Positions 22,650 through 32,129 of a DNA stretch of 64,000 nt are shown here, piece by piece. The notes beneath the pieces were generated by a model. That model had not been told where the DNA came from and did no database searches. It was given only the letters and a program-made list of their open reading frames with translations. The stretch lies in NCBI RefSeq assembly GCF_000425565.1, contig NZ_AUDR01000015.1, positions 124,001 through 188,000 of the forward strand, given 5' to 3'. Origin of the DNA: Tepidiphilus margaritifer DSM 15129 (GTDB taxonomy: Bacteria > Pseudomonadota > Gammaproteobacteria > Burkholderiales > Rhodocyclaceae). Both the position numbers and the translations under genes were made by a program. The stretch's first letter is position 1; every line of letters begins with the position of its first letter.

Positions 22650-22804
22650 GAGAAATTCTCCTGATCGAATGTGCCGTACGCGCAGGGGTACTGCCCCCCG
22701 CTCCATCTGGCGGCGAATTATCACCCATCCGCAGGGCGATTGTACCTCCCGCCCCCCTGAGCGGCCGATCCGGTAAAATAGGGCGATTGGCTCAAGGAAC
22801 GACG

Positions 22805-23479
22805 ATGACTTCCTCCCCCTATCCCCATCCGCTGATCGCCCGAGAGGGCTGGCCCTTCATTGCCGGGGCGATCCTGCTCGCCCTCCTCGTCCATGCCACG
22901 GCCGGCCTCTGCTGGGCTTGGCCCCTGTGGCTGCTCGCGCTCTTCGTGCTGCAGTTCTTCCGCGACCCCCCGCGCCCCATCCCTGCCGATCCGCTGGCGG
23001 TGCTCTCGCCGGCCGACGGACGCGTCGTCGCCATCGAACCCGCCCGCGACCCCTGGCGCGACTGCGACGCGCTCAAGATCAGCGTGTTCATGAACGTGTT
23101 CAACGTGCACTCCAACCGCAGCCCGGTCGACGGCACGGTGCTCGCGCGTTGGTACCACCCCGGAAAATTCCTCAACGCCGCGCTCGACAAAGCGTCCAGT
23201 GAAAACGAGCGCAACGCGCTGCACCTGCGCAGTGACACGGGGCACGAGCTCACCTGCGTGCAGGTCGCCGGGCTCGTGGCGCGCCGCATCCTCTGTTACG
23301 TCGAACCGGGCGATCGGCTCACTCGCGGACAGCGCTACGGCTTCATCCGCTTCGGCTCGCGCGTCGACCTCTACCTGCCGCCGGGCAGCCGCCCGCGGGT
23401 CGTCTTCGGCGAGAAAGTCAAGGCGACGAGCACGATTCTCGCCGAATTCCCCGCGGCAGAACACGAGGCCAGCCGATGA
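22805..23479 (+). CDS. psd: Phosphatidylserine decarboxylase, short form
   Basis: Converts phosphatidylserine to phosphatidylethanolamine; 224 residues, the short pyruvoyl-dependent type. There are one or two N-terminal membrane segments (about 15-55), then [27 protein letters not shown] and the autocleavage site [14 protein letters not shown], where Ser after Gly becomes the pyruvoyl group. Its stop overlaps the pssA start (ATGA), so the two enzymes of phosphatidylethanolamine synthesis are coupled. Confidence 0.94.
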   Translation: MTSSPYPHPLIAREGWPFIAGAILLALLVHATAGLCWAWPLWLLALFVLQFFRDPPRPIPADPLAVLSPADGRVVAIEPARDPWRDCDALKISVFMNVFNVHSNRSPVDGTVLARWYHPGKFLNAALDKASSENERNALHLRSDTGHELTCVQVAGLVARRILCYVEPGDRLTRGQRYGFIRFGSRVDLYLPPGSRPRVVFGEKVKATSTILAEFPAAEHEASR

Positions 23480-24237
23480 CCGAAGCACACGAAACACACG
23501 AATGTGCCACGCCGCCCAAGCGCCGCGGCATCTACCTCCTGCCCAACCTCTTCACCACGGCGGCGCTCTTTGCCGGTTTCTGTGCCGTGGTGCAGGCCCT
23601 CGATGGGCAATTCCAGACGGCGGCGGTCGCCATCTTCGCCGCCATCGTGCTCGACGGGCTCGACGGGCGCATCGCGCGCCTCACCCACACCCAGAGCGAA
23701 TTCGGCGCGCAATACGATTCCCTCTCCGACATGGTCTCTTTCGGCGTCGCCCCCGCCGTGCTGAGCTACACCTGGGGGCTGCACACGCTGGGCAAGATCG
23801 GCTGGATCGTCGCCTTCCTCTATTGCGCCGGCGCCGCCCTGCGCCTGGCGCGCTTCAACACCAACCTCGGCGTGATCGACAAGCGCTACTTCCAGGGCCT
23901 GCCCAGCCCGGCCGCCGCCGCCCTGGTGGCAGGATTCGTGTGGGTGGCCCACGACCTGGGCTGGGACGGAACCGAGCTGCGCTGGCCCGCCGCGCTCCTC
24001 ACGGCCTTTGCCGGCATCACCATGGTCACCAACATCCTCTACTGGAGCGGCAAGAGCATCGACCTGCGCCGCTCCTTCCCCTTCTTCGCCGCCGCCAGCG
24101 TGGTGCTCGCATTCGCCCTCGTGTCGATCTACCCGGGGCTTCTCTTCCTCCTCTTCCTTGGCTACGCCCTCTCCGGCTACGTGCTCGCCTTCTGGCGCTG
24201 GCGCCACAAACGTCGCCCCAACGCGGACGTCTCATGA
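23476..24237 (+). CDS. pssA: CDP-diacylglycerol-serine O-phosphatidyltransferase
   Basis: Integral membrane enzyme of 253 residues that makes phosphatidylserine. The CDP-alcohol phosphotransferase motif is complete from [12 protein letters not shown] to [14 protein letters not shown], with the metal-binding Asp residues. About seven hydrophobic segments follow [12 protein letters not shown]. It is translationally coupled to psd upstream. A leucine leader and leuA follow, the common betaproteobacterial order psd-pssA-leuA. Confidence 0.95.
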   Translation: MTEAHETHECATPPKRRGIYLLPNLFTTAALFAGFCAVVQALDGQFQTAAVAIFAAIVLDGLDGRIARLTHTQSEFGAQYDSLSDMVSFGVAPAVLSYTWGLHTLGKIGWIVAFLYCAGAALRLARFNTNLGVIDKRYFQGLPSPAAAALVAGFVWVAHDLGWDGTELRWPAALLTAFAGITMVTNILYWSGKSIDLRRSFPFFAAASVVLAFALVSIYPGLLFLLFLGYALSGYVLAFWRWRHKRRPNADVS

Positions 24238-24243
24238 AAACGC

Positions 24244-24272
24244 TTGCTTCGCCGCAAATTTCCGTGTAGATT
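24244..24272 (+). promoter_or_regulatory. Sigma-70-like promoter for leu leader and leuA
   Basis: TTGCTT at 24244-24249 and TAGATT at 24267-24272 are spaced by 17 bp. The predicted start is near 24279, essentially at the ATG of the leucine-rich leader peptide (24280). No Shine-Dalgarno sequence is visible ahead of that ATG. Confidence 0.6.
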
Positions 24273-24279
24273 TTGCTGC

Positions 24280-24363
24280 ATGAAGATGCAAAGCGCCCTC
24301 CTTCGCTCATTCCTCCTCACGGCCGGCCTACTGCTGGGCCCGCTGCTGCGCCTCGCGCGCTAA
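24280..24363 (+). CDS. Leucine-rich leader peptide (leuL-like) upstream of leuA
   Basis: 27-codon reading frame between pssA and leuA. Ten of 27 residues are Leu, clustered as [22 protein letters not shown], including the rare codon CTA at position 17 followed by CTG CTG. This is the pattern of amino acid attenuation leaders. About 109 nt separate its stop from leuA. In that stretch I see a small stem CGACC/GGTCG (24405-24418) and a T6 run at 24441-24446, but not a textbook terminator with U-tract. Function is inferred from composition and position. Confidence 0.6.
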   Translation: MKMQSALLRSFLLTAGLLLGPLLRLAR

Positions 24364-24472
24364 ATACACACTCCCCTCTCCCCTGCCGTTTCCGTTCCTC
24401 GCCACGACCCGCCGGTCGCGGCCAAGGCCCCGTTTCGTCCTTTTTTCGTCCTTTTATCTCAGGAGCCGCACG

Positions 24473-26008
<1,536 letters not shown>

Positions 26009-26011
26009 GCC

Positions 26012-26386
26012 TTACGCTGCCTCGTCTTCCTGCCGCCGCCCCGCGCGGCGGGCGAAGACGAGCAGCACCGCGAAGAGCAGCAAGGCAAGGAACGTCTCCC
26101 CTTTGGCGAAGAACCCCACCCCCTGCGAATCGCCCCAGCGCATCACGCCCTCCGCGACGTAGAAAATCGTCACGAGCGAAGCCCACTGCGCCGTGTAACG
26201 CCGAGCGCGCCACAACCCCGGCAGGGCCGCGGCGATCGGCAACGCCTTGAGCGTGAGCCACGAACCACCGGGGCGCAGCGGCGCGAGCCACCCCTCCCAC
26301 ACCACGCACCACAGCGCCAGAACCAGCGCCAGCACGAAGGCCGCTCGTGCCCAGCATCGGATTTTTCCCCTACAATTGCCGTCCAT
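26012..26386 (-). CDS. DUF2069 membrane protein
   Basis: Small membrane protein of 124 residues with four hydrophobic segments, including AAFVLALVLALWCVVWEGW and LTLKALPIAAALPGLW, and the DUF2069 stretch ARRYTAQWASLVTIFYVAEGVMRW. Function is unknown. The start is at ATG 26386, after GAGGA. It is convergent with leuA (3-bp gap) and divergent from yihY, whose start is only 31 bp away. Confidence 0.8.
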   Translation of the reverse strand: MDGNCRGKIRCWARAAFVLALVLALWCVVWEGWLAPLRPGGSWLTLKALPIAAALPGLWRARRYTAQWASLVTIFYVAEGVMRWGDSQGVGFFAKGETFLALLLFAVLLVFARRAGRRQEDEAA

Positions 26387-26417
26387 TCCGTCCTCTTTCC
26401 AGTCCGCCGGAGCGGAT

Positions 26418-27272
26418 GTGCCGATACACCCCATCTCTTTGCCCTCGCGCCACCGCATCGCGCGCTTCGCTCGCCTCTTCCTGGGCGTACTGCGCCGTGC
26501 CGACTGTCTGACGGTGGCCGCCGCGCTCACCTATACCACCCTGCTCGCGCTCGTGCCGCTGCTCACCATCACCGTGCTCGTCTTTCGCAATTTTCCCGCC
26601 TTCGAAGAAATCGGCCTCGCGCTGCGCGACTTCCTCAGCGCCAACCTGCTACCCGAAGCCGCCGCCAAACTCGTCACCTTCTACACCCGCGAATTCGTCG
26701 ACAATGCCGCCCGCCTGTCGGTGATCGGCACCCTGATGCTCATCGTCACGGCACTGCTGCTGCTCGCGACCATCGAATCGGCCTTCGACCGCATCTGGCG
26801 CCTGCGCCGCCCGCGCCCGATCGCGGCACGGCTCGTCACCTACTGGTTCGTCCTCACCGCCGGCCCGCTGCTCTTCGGCTCCGGCGTCTATCTCACCACC
26901 CGGCTCGCCCGCGAATCGCTGCGCCTGGCCGGGCTCGGGGCGCTGGCCATGCCCCTCGTCTCTTTCTTGCTGATCTGGTCCTTCCTCTGGGCGCTCTACC
27001 AGCTCGTGCCGCGCCACCCGGTGCGTTCCCGCCACGCCGGCACCGCCGCCTTTCTCGCCACCCTTGCCTTCCTTCTGGTACAGCGTGGATTCACCGCCTT
27101 CGTCTCCCGCTTCGCCACCTACGACCTCGTCTATGGCGCCTTCGCCGCCATCCCCATCTTTCTCGTGTGGATCTACGTTCTGTGGGCCGTCATCCTCGCA
27201 GGCGCCGCCTTCGGCGCCACCCTCGCCCTCCTGCCGGATCAATCCTCGGGGAAGGGATCGACCTCGTACTGA
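26418..27272 (+). CDS. YihY/virulence factor BrkB family membrane protein
   Basis: About 284 residues and six membrane segments. The family start ADCLTVAAALTYTTLLALVPLLTI is followed by DRIWRLRRPRPIAARLVTYW and a C-terminal segment VYGAFAAIPIFLVWIYVLW. Long misnamed ribonuclease BN; the true role is uncertain. The GTG at 26418 is inferred from GGAG 5 nt upstream and from the homology start; a TTG a few codons later is possible. Its end overlaps the convergent gene at 27239 by 34 bp. Confidence 0.85.
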   Translation: MPIHPISLPSRHRIARFARLFLGVLRRADCLTVAAALTYTTLLALVPLLTITVLVFRNFPAFEEIGLALRDFLSANLLPEAAAKLVTFYTREFVDNAARLSVIGTLMLIVTALLLLATIESAFDRIWRLRRPRPIAARLVTYWFVLTAGPLLFGSGVYLTTRLARESLRLAGLGALAMPLVSFLLIWSFLWALYQLVPRHPVRSRHAGTAAFLATLAFLLVQRGFTAFVSRFATYDLVYGAFAAIPIFLVWIYVLWAVILAGAAFGATLALLPDQSSGKGSTSY

Positions 27273-28579
27273 AACACCTCCACGCAGCGCGTCTGCGCCT
27301 CGAAGCGGATGAATCGCACCTGGCTCAAGAGCCACTGCCCTGCCGCCGGCTCGCTCGCGATCGCCAACCGAGAGCTGGCAATCGTCCCCGTGGGGCAGAT
27401 CAACGCCGGCTGCACCCGCAGCGGCGGCGTTTTGCGTACCGCCAGCGCCATCTGCGGCGGGAATCCGGGAGGAGCGGGTTTTTCATGGGTGAGCGCCACC
27501 ACCTCCGGCTCGAATCCCAACGCCAGAATCCCCATTTGCAAGCCATTGGGATGCTGCCTGAGCGAGCGCACCAACGCCAGCACCCAGCGCAGGTCGCCCC
27601 CCACGCGTATCGCCACCACCTGCCCCGGAAAGAACAGGGACTGCTCTCGATCAATCCAACGCAGTTCATAGCCGCTCACACTGGCGTCGGTGACGCGCAC
27701 GGGACGGATGTTGGCCGGAAATCCCATGCGATGCGCCAGCACGTCTTCCCAGCCCACCAGCAATTCGGCCATCGCATCGAACGGCTTACGCGGCAGGCGC
27801 CGCTGCCAGCCGTAGCGCCAGCGGTCGAGCAATTCGCGCAACAAGGCCACCCGCCCGTCGGCCGTCACCCCGCCTTCCACGCGGCGGCGCATGGTCCAGT
27901 CTACGCCGTCTAGCTGCCGTATCTCCTCCTCCGCCCGCTTGGCGAGCTCCTCCAGCGAGAAGAAACAGCTCGGTTCAGGCCCATTTGCCCGCTTGAAGAA
28001 CCATTCCTTGGGTTCGGGCGGCTCGTCGAGAACCAAAGACATCACGAAGCCGTCGTTCTTTTCAACGCCAGGGCGATGCAGCTCGATCACCGGATCGGTC
28101 GACTGCACCCAGCGCAAGGCCCACAGCAGCTCGCGTGCGTCCATGAAACGGGGATCGGCCGCTGCGAGCGCGAGCAGCCAGGCAAGCTCACCCTTGATAC
28201 CCTTATCCTCCCCTTGCAGGCGAGAAAGGCAAAATCCCGTCAAGGTGCGCCAGAAACCGGCCGGCAGGTCGATACGCGTCACCAACGCGAGCAGATAGAT
28301 GCGTAACGCAAAAGCAGCAAAAATGCTCGCCACCCGCGGGTTGCGCCGCGCCTCATCCGCACCGTTCTCCAGCCGATCCATGGCCGTGGAAAAAAAGCGC
28401 TGCAGCGCCACTATGAGACCGGAAGACAGCGGAAAGGACAAATCCCTTGCACGATGCAAGGTCTCGTCGATGGAAGCGAGCAAGGGGCGCGCCTCTTCGG
28501 CCATCCAGGCCGGATCGTCCCGGATCACGACGCGCGCCATCCGCGCCCGTAATTCCTCGATCTGCTGTTCGTCGATCAT
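27239..28579 (-). CDS. Unrecognised 446-residue protein with possible C-terminal PilZ-like domain
   Basis: Not assigned to a family with confidence. The N-terminal 300 residues are mostly predicted helix (for example EELAKRAEEEIRQL) with no signal peptide. Around residue 310 a beta-rich part begins: PANIRPVRVTDASVSGYEL followed by FFPGQVVAIRV and MGILALGFEPE. The DASVSG sequence matches the PilZ D/NxSxxG motif, and the spacing resembles PilZ, but a clear RxxxR motif is missing. It may be a degenerate or atypical c-di-GMP receptor. It stands alone, divergent from tRNA-Leu. Confidence 0.6.
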   Translation of the reverse strand: MIDEQQIEELRARMARVVIRDDPAWMAEEARPLLASIDETLHRARDLSFPLSSGLIVALQRFFSTAMDRLENGADEARRNPRVASIFAAFALRIYLLALVTRIDLPAGFWRTLTGFCLSRLQGEDKGIKGELAWLLALAAADPRFMDARELLWALRWVQSTDPVIELHRPGVEKNDGFVMSLVLDEPPEPKEWFFKRANGPEPSCFFSLEELAKRAEEEIRQLDGVDWTMRRRVEGGVTADGRVALLRELLDRWRYGWQRRLPRKPFDAMAELLVGWEDVLAHRMGFPANIRPVRVTDASVSGYELRWIDREQSLFFPGQVVAIRVGGDLRWVLALVRSLRQHPNGLQMGILALGFEPEVVALTHEKPAPPGFPPQMALAVRKTPPLRVQPALICPTGTIASSRLAIASEPAAGQWLLSQVRFIRFEAQTRCVEVFQYEVDPFPED

Positions 28580-28654
28580 GACAAAACCACATTACAGGGG
28601 ATGCGACCGATTGTACCCCGAGCGTAATTTTTCGCTACAATCGCCGAGCGCACC

Positions 28655-28739
28655 GCCAGGGTGGTGAAATCGGTAAACACAGCAGACTTAAAATCTGCCG
28701 CCGAGAGGCTTGGGGGTTCGAATCCCCTCCCTGGCACCA
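28655..28739 (+). tRNA. tRNA-Leu (anticodon TAA)
   Basis: 85 nt with a long variable arm and encoded CCA. The acceptor stem GCCAGGG pairs with CCCTGGC. The anticodon loop is CTTAAAA, giving TAA. A TACAAT -10 box lies at 28636-28641, with TTGTAC 19 bp further upstream as a weak -35. Confidence 0.96.
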
Positions 28740-28808
28740 AGGATTCGAAAAAACGAACCGATCCAAGCGAAGTGCAGTCAAATTTACAATCGAGTAAACG
28801 CCAACTCC

Positions 28809-29459
28809 ATGGACCTCCTCACCCAAGCCCTCGACTTCGTCCTGCACCTCGACCGGCATCTCGCCGCGCTCGTCGCCCTCTACGGCCCCTGGATCTACGC
28901 CATCCTCTTTGCCATCGTCTTCGCCGAGACCGGCTTCGTCGTCACTCCTTTTCTTCCGGGTGACTCGCTCCTCTTCGTGGCCGGGGCGCTCGCTGCCGCC
29001 GGGGGCATGGACTTGGGCGCGCTCATCGTCACCCTCACCCTCGCCGCGGTGCTCGGCAACACGCTCAACTACCACATCGGCCGCTTCCTCGGCCCCCGCG
29101 TCTTCCACTGGGAACAATCGCGCTTCTTCAACAAGGAAGCGCTCCTCAAGACCCACGCCTTCTACGAGCGCCACGGCGGCAAGACCCTGGTGCTGTCGCG
29201 TTTCCTGCCGCTCATCCGTACTTTTGCGCCTTTCGTGGCCGGCATCGCCGCCATGTCCTACGCCCGTTTCACCTTCTACAACCTTGCCGGCGCGCTCGCC
29301 TGGGTGCTCTCACTCACCTTCGCCGGCTACCAGTTCGGCAACCTCCCCTGGATCCAGCGCAACCTCTCCGCCGTCATTCTCGGCATCATCGTCGTCTCGC
29401 TCCTGCCCGCCGCCATCGCCTGGTTGCGCCAGCGGCGCGCCGCAGCGGTGCAGGGTTGA
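28809..29459 (+). CDS. DedA family membrane protein
   Basis: 216-residue inner-membrane protein of the DedA/SNARE-associated (VTT) family, implicated in lipid carrier recycling and envelope homeostasis. Motifs are FAETGFVVTPFLPGDSLLF, GNTLNYHIGRFLG, and the family signature SRFLPLIRTFAPFVAGIAAM. Four or five hydrophobic segments. The ATG at 28809 is chosen as the first Met before the homology; it begins 69 nt after tRNA-Leu. Confidence 0.93.
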   Translation: MDLLTQALDFVLHLDRHLAALVALYGPWIYAILFAIVFAETGFVVTPFLPGDSLLFVAGALAAAGGMDLGALIVTLTLAAVLGNTLNYHIGRFLGPRVFHWEQSRFFNKEALLKTHAFYERHGGKTLVLSRFLPLIRTFAPFVAGIAAMSYARFTFYNLAGALAWVLSLTFAGYQFGNLPWIQRNLSAVILGIIVVSLLPAAIAWLRQRRAAAVQG

Positions 29460-29534
29460 CAGCAAAATTTGATGTGCACCGCCCCCATGCGTCCAAGCTC
29501 GTTTTTTCTCCCATCGCGCCGCCAACGCAACTCA

Positions 29535-29562
29535 TTGAAAAACAATAAATAAAAAATTTACT
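29535..29562 (+). promoter_or_regulatory. Possible pilin promoter in AT-rich tract
   Basis: TTGAAA at 29535-29540 and TTTACT at 29557-29562, spacing 16, inside an AT-rich stretch in the 199-bp gap before the pilin gene. No sigma-54 GG/GC element, as used by Pseudomonas pilA, was found. Confidence 0.3.
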
Positions 29563-29658
29563 CTCACCCCCTTTACATCCCCGCCACCACCGCGCTACGC
29601 TCCACCTGCCGACGCACCCGTCGTGCGCATTCTTCTCACCGCAACAAGGAGATCCACC

Positions 29659-30117
29659 ATGAAACGCATGCAACAAGGCTTCACCCTCATCGAGCTGATG
29701 ATCGTCGTGGCGATCATCGGGATTCTGGCGGCCATCGCGCTGCCGGCGTATCAGGATTACACCATCCGTGCGCGGGTATCCGAAGCGCTGACTCTGGCTT
29801 CAGAAGCCAAAACCACCGTCAGTGAAAATATTGCTAATCTCAATAAAATTGACACTGGAGCCTGTAACGGGGTTAACACTTTTACTGCTGGCACAACTAA
29901 TGTTGCTTCTTTGTCTTGCACTGACGCTACCGGCGTTATTGCTGTCGAAACTACGGATCGAGCCGGAGCTGTAACTATAAGTCTTACCCCCTCACTCGAC
30001 AATACTACAGGAATCATCAAGTGGACGTGCTCTGTGGACAATTCCAATAAATATAAATACGTTCCCGCCGAATGCCGAAACACCGCAACTCAGCAAACTC
30101 AGCAAACTCAGCCATAA
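29659..30117 (+). CDS. pilA: Type IV pilin, major subunit type
   Basis: Pilin of 152 residues. Leader MKRMQQ, then the prepilin site [40 protein letters not shown], and a globular domain with a C-terminal disulfide candidate (Cys in IKWTCSVDN and AECRN). The conserved N-terminal third is GC-rich; from about 29815 onward GC drops to roughly 40 percent with quite different codon use. It ends with TQQTQQTQP. The ATG has AAGGAG upstream. A strong terminator follows, so it is monocistronic. Confidence 0.93.
   Translation: MKRMQQGFTLIELMIVVAIIGILAAIALPAYQDYTIRARVSEALTLASEAKTTVSENIANLNKIDTGACNGVNTFTAGTTNVASLSCTDATGVIAVETTDRAGAVTISLTPSLDNTTGIIKWTCSVDNSNKYKYVPAECRNTATQQTQQTQP
30087..30113 (+). repeat. 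Three 9-bp tandem units at the pilin C-terminus
   Basis: The unit AACTCAGCA occurs twice and a third time with its last base changed. It encodes the in-frame repeat Thr-Gln-Gln at the end of the pilin. Copy-number change would lengthen or shorten the tail without a frameshift. Confidence 0.8.
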
Positions 30118-30133
30118 TAGCTATATAGACAAG

Positions 30134-30158
30134 CCCCGGCCCCGCGCCGGGTTTTTTT
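30134..30158 (+). terminator. Rho-independent terminator after pilin gene
   Basis: Stem CCCGGC / GCCGGG with a 5-nt loop, followed directly by T7, starting about 17 nt after the pilin stop codon. Confidence 0.92.
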
Positions 30159-30185
30159 CCATCCAGTCGAGACGGCTGGCAGCCG

Positions 30186-30785
30186 ATGAAGACACCCTAC
30201 CGACTCACTTACCTCGCCACGATCGCGCTCGTGCTCGGAGGCCATCTCTACTTTTCCTTCACGCACGATGTCTCCCCTCTGACCCCGCTGCTGCTCCTCC
30301 TCTTGCTCATGCCTTTCGCCCCCTACGGCTGGGCCCAGATCGCCAAGATCGGCATTAGCCACCAAGGCGTGGTCATCGAACGCATCAAGAACGAAGTCCG
30401 AGAAACTTTCGAGCGAGTCTGCATGGATCGGTCCATCGCGCCTCACGCCATCGACGATCTGTTCACCACCACCGAAAACAACGAATGGATGACCCTGATT
30501 CTCGCCCGCATGCTGATGCGCTACGGTCTGGGCAGGCTTTTGCGAGAGCAAGCCGGGGATCTCCACCACGACGACCCCGCCCTCGCCAACGCAATAAGGC
30601 GATGCTACGAACACCGGATCATCTCCGAAGCGGAACGGGAATCGCTGGAAAAACTCCGCCGCATCACCTATTATGCCGAATGGTGGCAAGGAACGCCGCC
30701 GACCTACGAGGAGTGGGACTGGGCGATCGAAAACGCCAAATCGATCATCCGCGCGCTCCTCTCCAAGCAGAAAATCACTCGATAG
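30186..30785 (+). CDS. Unrecognised protein with two N-terminal membrane helices
   Basis: 199 residues, family not recognised. Two hydrophobic segments lie near the N-terminus (LATIALVLGGHLYF and a Leu-rich LLLLLLLMPFAP), and the rest is a soluble, charged, mostly helical domain (FERVCMDRSIAPHAIDDLFT, PPTYEEWDWAIENAKSII). GC is lower than in housekeeping neighbours. A second unknown gene begins 10 nt after its stop, so the pair is probably an operon. Placed behind the pilin terminator at the start of the accessory region. Confidence 0.65.
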   Translation: MKTPYRLTYLATIALVLGGHLYFSFTHDVSPLTPLLLLLLLMPFAPYGWAQIAKIGISHQGVVIERIKNEVRETFERVCMDRSIAPHAIDDLFTTTENNEWMTLILARMLMRYGLGRLLREQAGDLHHDDPALANAIRRCYEHRIISEAERESLEKLRRITYYAEWWQGTPPTYEEWDWAIENAKSIIRALLSKQKITR

Positions 30786-30795
30786 TCGAGAAAAA

Positions 30796-31305
30796 ATGAT
30801 TGATCTGATCATCGGCCCCGTCGCCGAATGGCTCGTCAAACAGGGCGCAGAACACATCAAAGAATCTGCCCAGTTCCGACATTCCCGTCTCGCCATCCGC
30901 GAAGCGATCTATCGTGAAGTGCGATTCAACCGTGCGCTACTCGACGAAGTCGAAATCGCGAACACGCAAAACCCGAATCAAGCGTCGTTCCTGCGCAGCA
31001 TCGCCGACGAGATGAACTTCTCAGCCTTTTCCCATCTCGAGAATTCTTATATTCCGATCAGATTGTTCTTCGACGGCCCCCGGCCGACGATCGAAGAAGC
31101 TTCCGATAGTCAGTTCCACAAATGGTCGAACCGACTCAAGAACGAAGCCGAGTGGATCGAGCGCATCTACTTGCGTGCCCGCATCCTGCGTGCCCGCTGG
31201 CGCAGTCGCAACGAGGCGGCGCATAATCCATCCAGCCTCTATTACGTGCAATGGCTCATGACGCAGTGGATCAAGCAGTATCAGAGCAAGGACGAGATCA
31301 CTTGA
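30796..31305 (+). CDS. Unrecognised cytoplasmic protein, partner of preceding gene
   Basis: 169 residues, no family recognised. Begins MIDLIIGPVAEWLVKQGAEH, a short amphipathic start, then a helical region rich in Arg and Glu (FRHSRLAIREAIYREVRFNR) and Trp/Tyr-rich C-terminus. No signal peptide and no catalytic motif that I can name. The ATG at 30796 is the first in frame after the previous stop. Together with the membrane protein upstream it may form a two-component accessory or defence-like unit; this is speculation from position. Confidence 0.6.
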   Translation: MIDLIIGPVAEWLVKQGAEHIKESAQFRHSRLAIREAIYREVRFNRALLDEVEIANTQNPNQASFLRSIADEMNFSAFSHLENSYIPIRLFFDGPRPTIEEASDSQFHKWSNRLKNEAEWIERIYLRARILRARWRSRNEAAHNPSSLYYVQWLMTQWIKQYQSKDEIT

Positions 31306-31342
31306 TCCGCCATTGCGCTCGGCGATGATCACGCCACGCGAT

Positions 31343-31554
31343 TCACCCTTCGAACACGTCTTCCAACCGCTGGGCATCGAGCACCCGGTCGAGCCAAGTT
31401 TCCAGCGCATCGGGCGTGGCATCCTGCAAGCGCTGCTGCACCCACTCGGGCAAGGGACCGAAGCGGCGCGCGAGCATACGCTGCAGCCCAAGCGCTTCGC
31501 CCTGCAATCCGTTCTGCAGCCCTGTGCGAGCGAGTCCTTCGACGTCGCGTTTGC
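31343..31554 (-). pseudogene. 3' remnant of an Rpn-family (YhgA-like) nuclease/transposase gene
   Basis: The minus strand reads LQGEALGLQRMLARRFGPLP, then EWVQQRLQDATPDALETWLD and the end LEDVFEG followed by TGA. This matches the C-termini of the two intact Rpn genes at 32130 and 34469 in detail, but everything upstream is missing. The remnant starts directly after the RelE toxin stop codon, so the toxin-antitoxin pair or a deletion has replaced the 5' part. No start codon or promoter of its own. Confidence 0.8.
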
Positions 31555-31555
31555 T

Positions 31556-31834
31556 TTAGCGTTTCAAGTCGCGGCAGAAGTTCTCGTGGAGACCGACGGC
31601 TTCGAGATAGACCAAGCGAATGCCGTCATCTCGGGTGTAGCCCAAGAGGTAGAGCTGGCCGAGGCAGCGAAACTTGTAGACCCACAGATCCGAAAGGTCT
31701 CCTTTCTTCTTCTCGCCGATGTCGGGGTTTTGAGCCACGGTCTCGATGGCCGCATCGACTTCGGCCACCGCGTTGTCGTGTAGCTTTTTGTAGATGCGGG
31801 CAAAGCGCCGAGTTTGCCGAACACTCCAGCTCAT
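31556..31834 (-). CDS. RelE/ParE-family toxin
   Basis: 92-residue toxin of the type II RelE/ParE superfamily. Family stretches are SVRQTRRFARIYKKLHDNAV, NPDIGEKKKGDLSDLWVYKF, LYLLGYTRDDGIRLVYLEAV and HENFCRDLKR. Its ATG overlaps the antitoxin stop codon (ATGA), as expected for coupled expression. Members cleave mRNA or poison gyrase; which applies is not clear here. It lies between an intact and a broken Rpn gene. Confidence 0.85.
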   Translation of the reverse strand: MSWSVRQTRRFARIYKKLHDNAVAEVDAAIETVAQNPDIGEKKKGDLSDLWVYKFRCLGQLYLLGYTRDDGIRLVYLEAVGLHENFCRDLKR

Positions 31835-32064
31835 GCCTTGGCTGCTGAGCGGGGGACGAAGGCGGTGCTGTCTTCGCGCGGTTCGGCCATGCTCATCAGG
31901 CTCTCGGCAATGAAGGATGCGGGCAGATCCGGGTTGTCGAGCGCGGCGCGACCTACTTTGGCCCAGAATTCCAGCTGGCCTTGGACGGTACGGAACTCGG
32001 CCTTGGCTGCAGCGCGTGCAGCGTTGACCAAGCGCTCATCGATACGCACAGACACCGTGCTCAT
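31831..32064 (-). CDS. ParD-like antitoxin
   Basis: 77 residues. The N-terminal ribbon-helix-helix-like start MSTVSVRIDERLVNAARAAA is followed by EFRTVQGQLEFWAKVGRAAL, characteristic of the ParD-like antitoxin family, and a flexible tail that should bind the toxin. It is first in the pair and likely represses its own promoter at 32097-32125. Confidence 0.82.
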   Translation of the reverse strand: MSTVSVRIDERLVNAARAAAKAEFRTVQGQLEFWAKVGRAALDNPDLPASFIAESLMSMAEPREDSTAFVPRSAAKA

Positions 32065-32096
32065 CGCAATGCTCCATTGAATTTTCGGTTACCACA

Positions 32097-32125
32097 ATTG
32101 TATTCATGCGCTATGATGTGGTCAA
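32097..32125 (-). promoter_or_regulatory. Promoter of toxin-antitoxin pair
   Basis: Minus strand TTGACC (32120-32125), 17 bp, TACAAT (32097-32102): a near-consensus sigma-70 promoter. The -10 is embedded in the palindrome ACAATTGT, with GGTAACC next to it, a plausible autorepression operator. The -35 abuts the end of the Rpn gene upstream. Confidence 0.7.
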
Positions 32126-32129
32126 GGAT

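Noticed and set aside
24364-24472. Classic leucine attenuator terminator
   Set aside because: The stem CGACC/GGTCG is short and lies 22 nt before the T6 run; no strong hairpin directly abuts a T-tract, so only the leader peptide is called.
29460-29658. Sigma-54 promoter for the pilin, as in Pseudomonas
   Set aside because: No TGGCAC-N5-TTGCA-like element with correct spacing was found.
31313-31783. Plus-strand frame over the toxin gene and Rpn remnant
   Set aside because: Both features read clearly on the minus strand; the plus frame has no recognisable protein.
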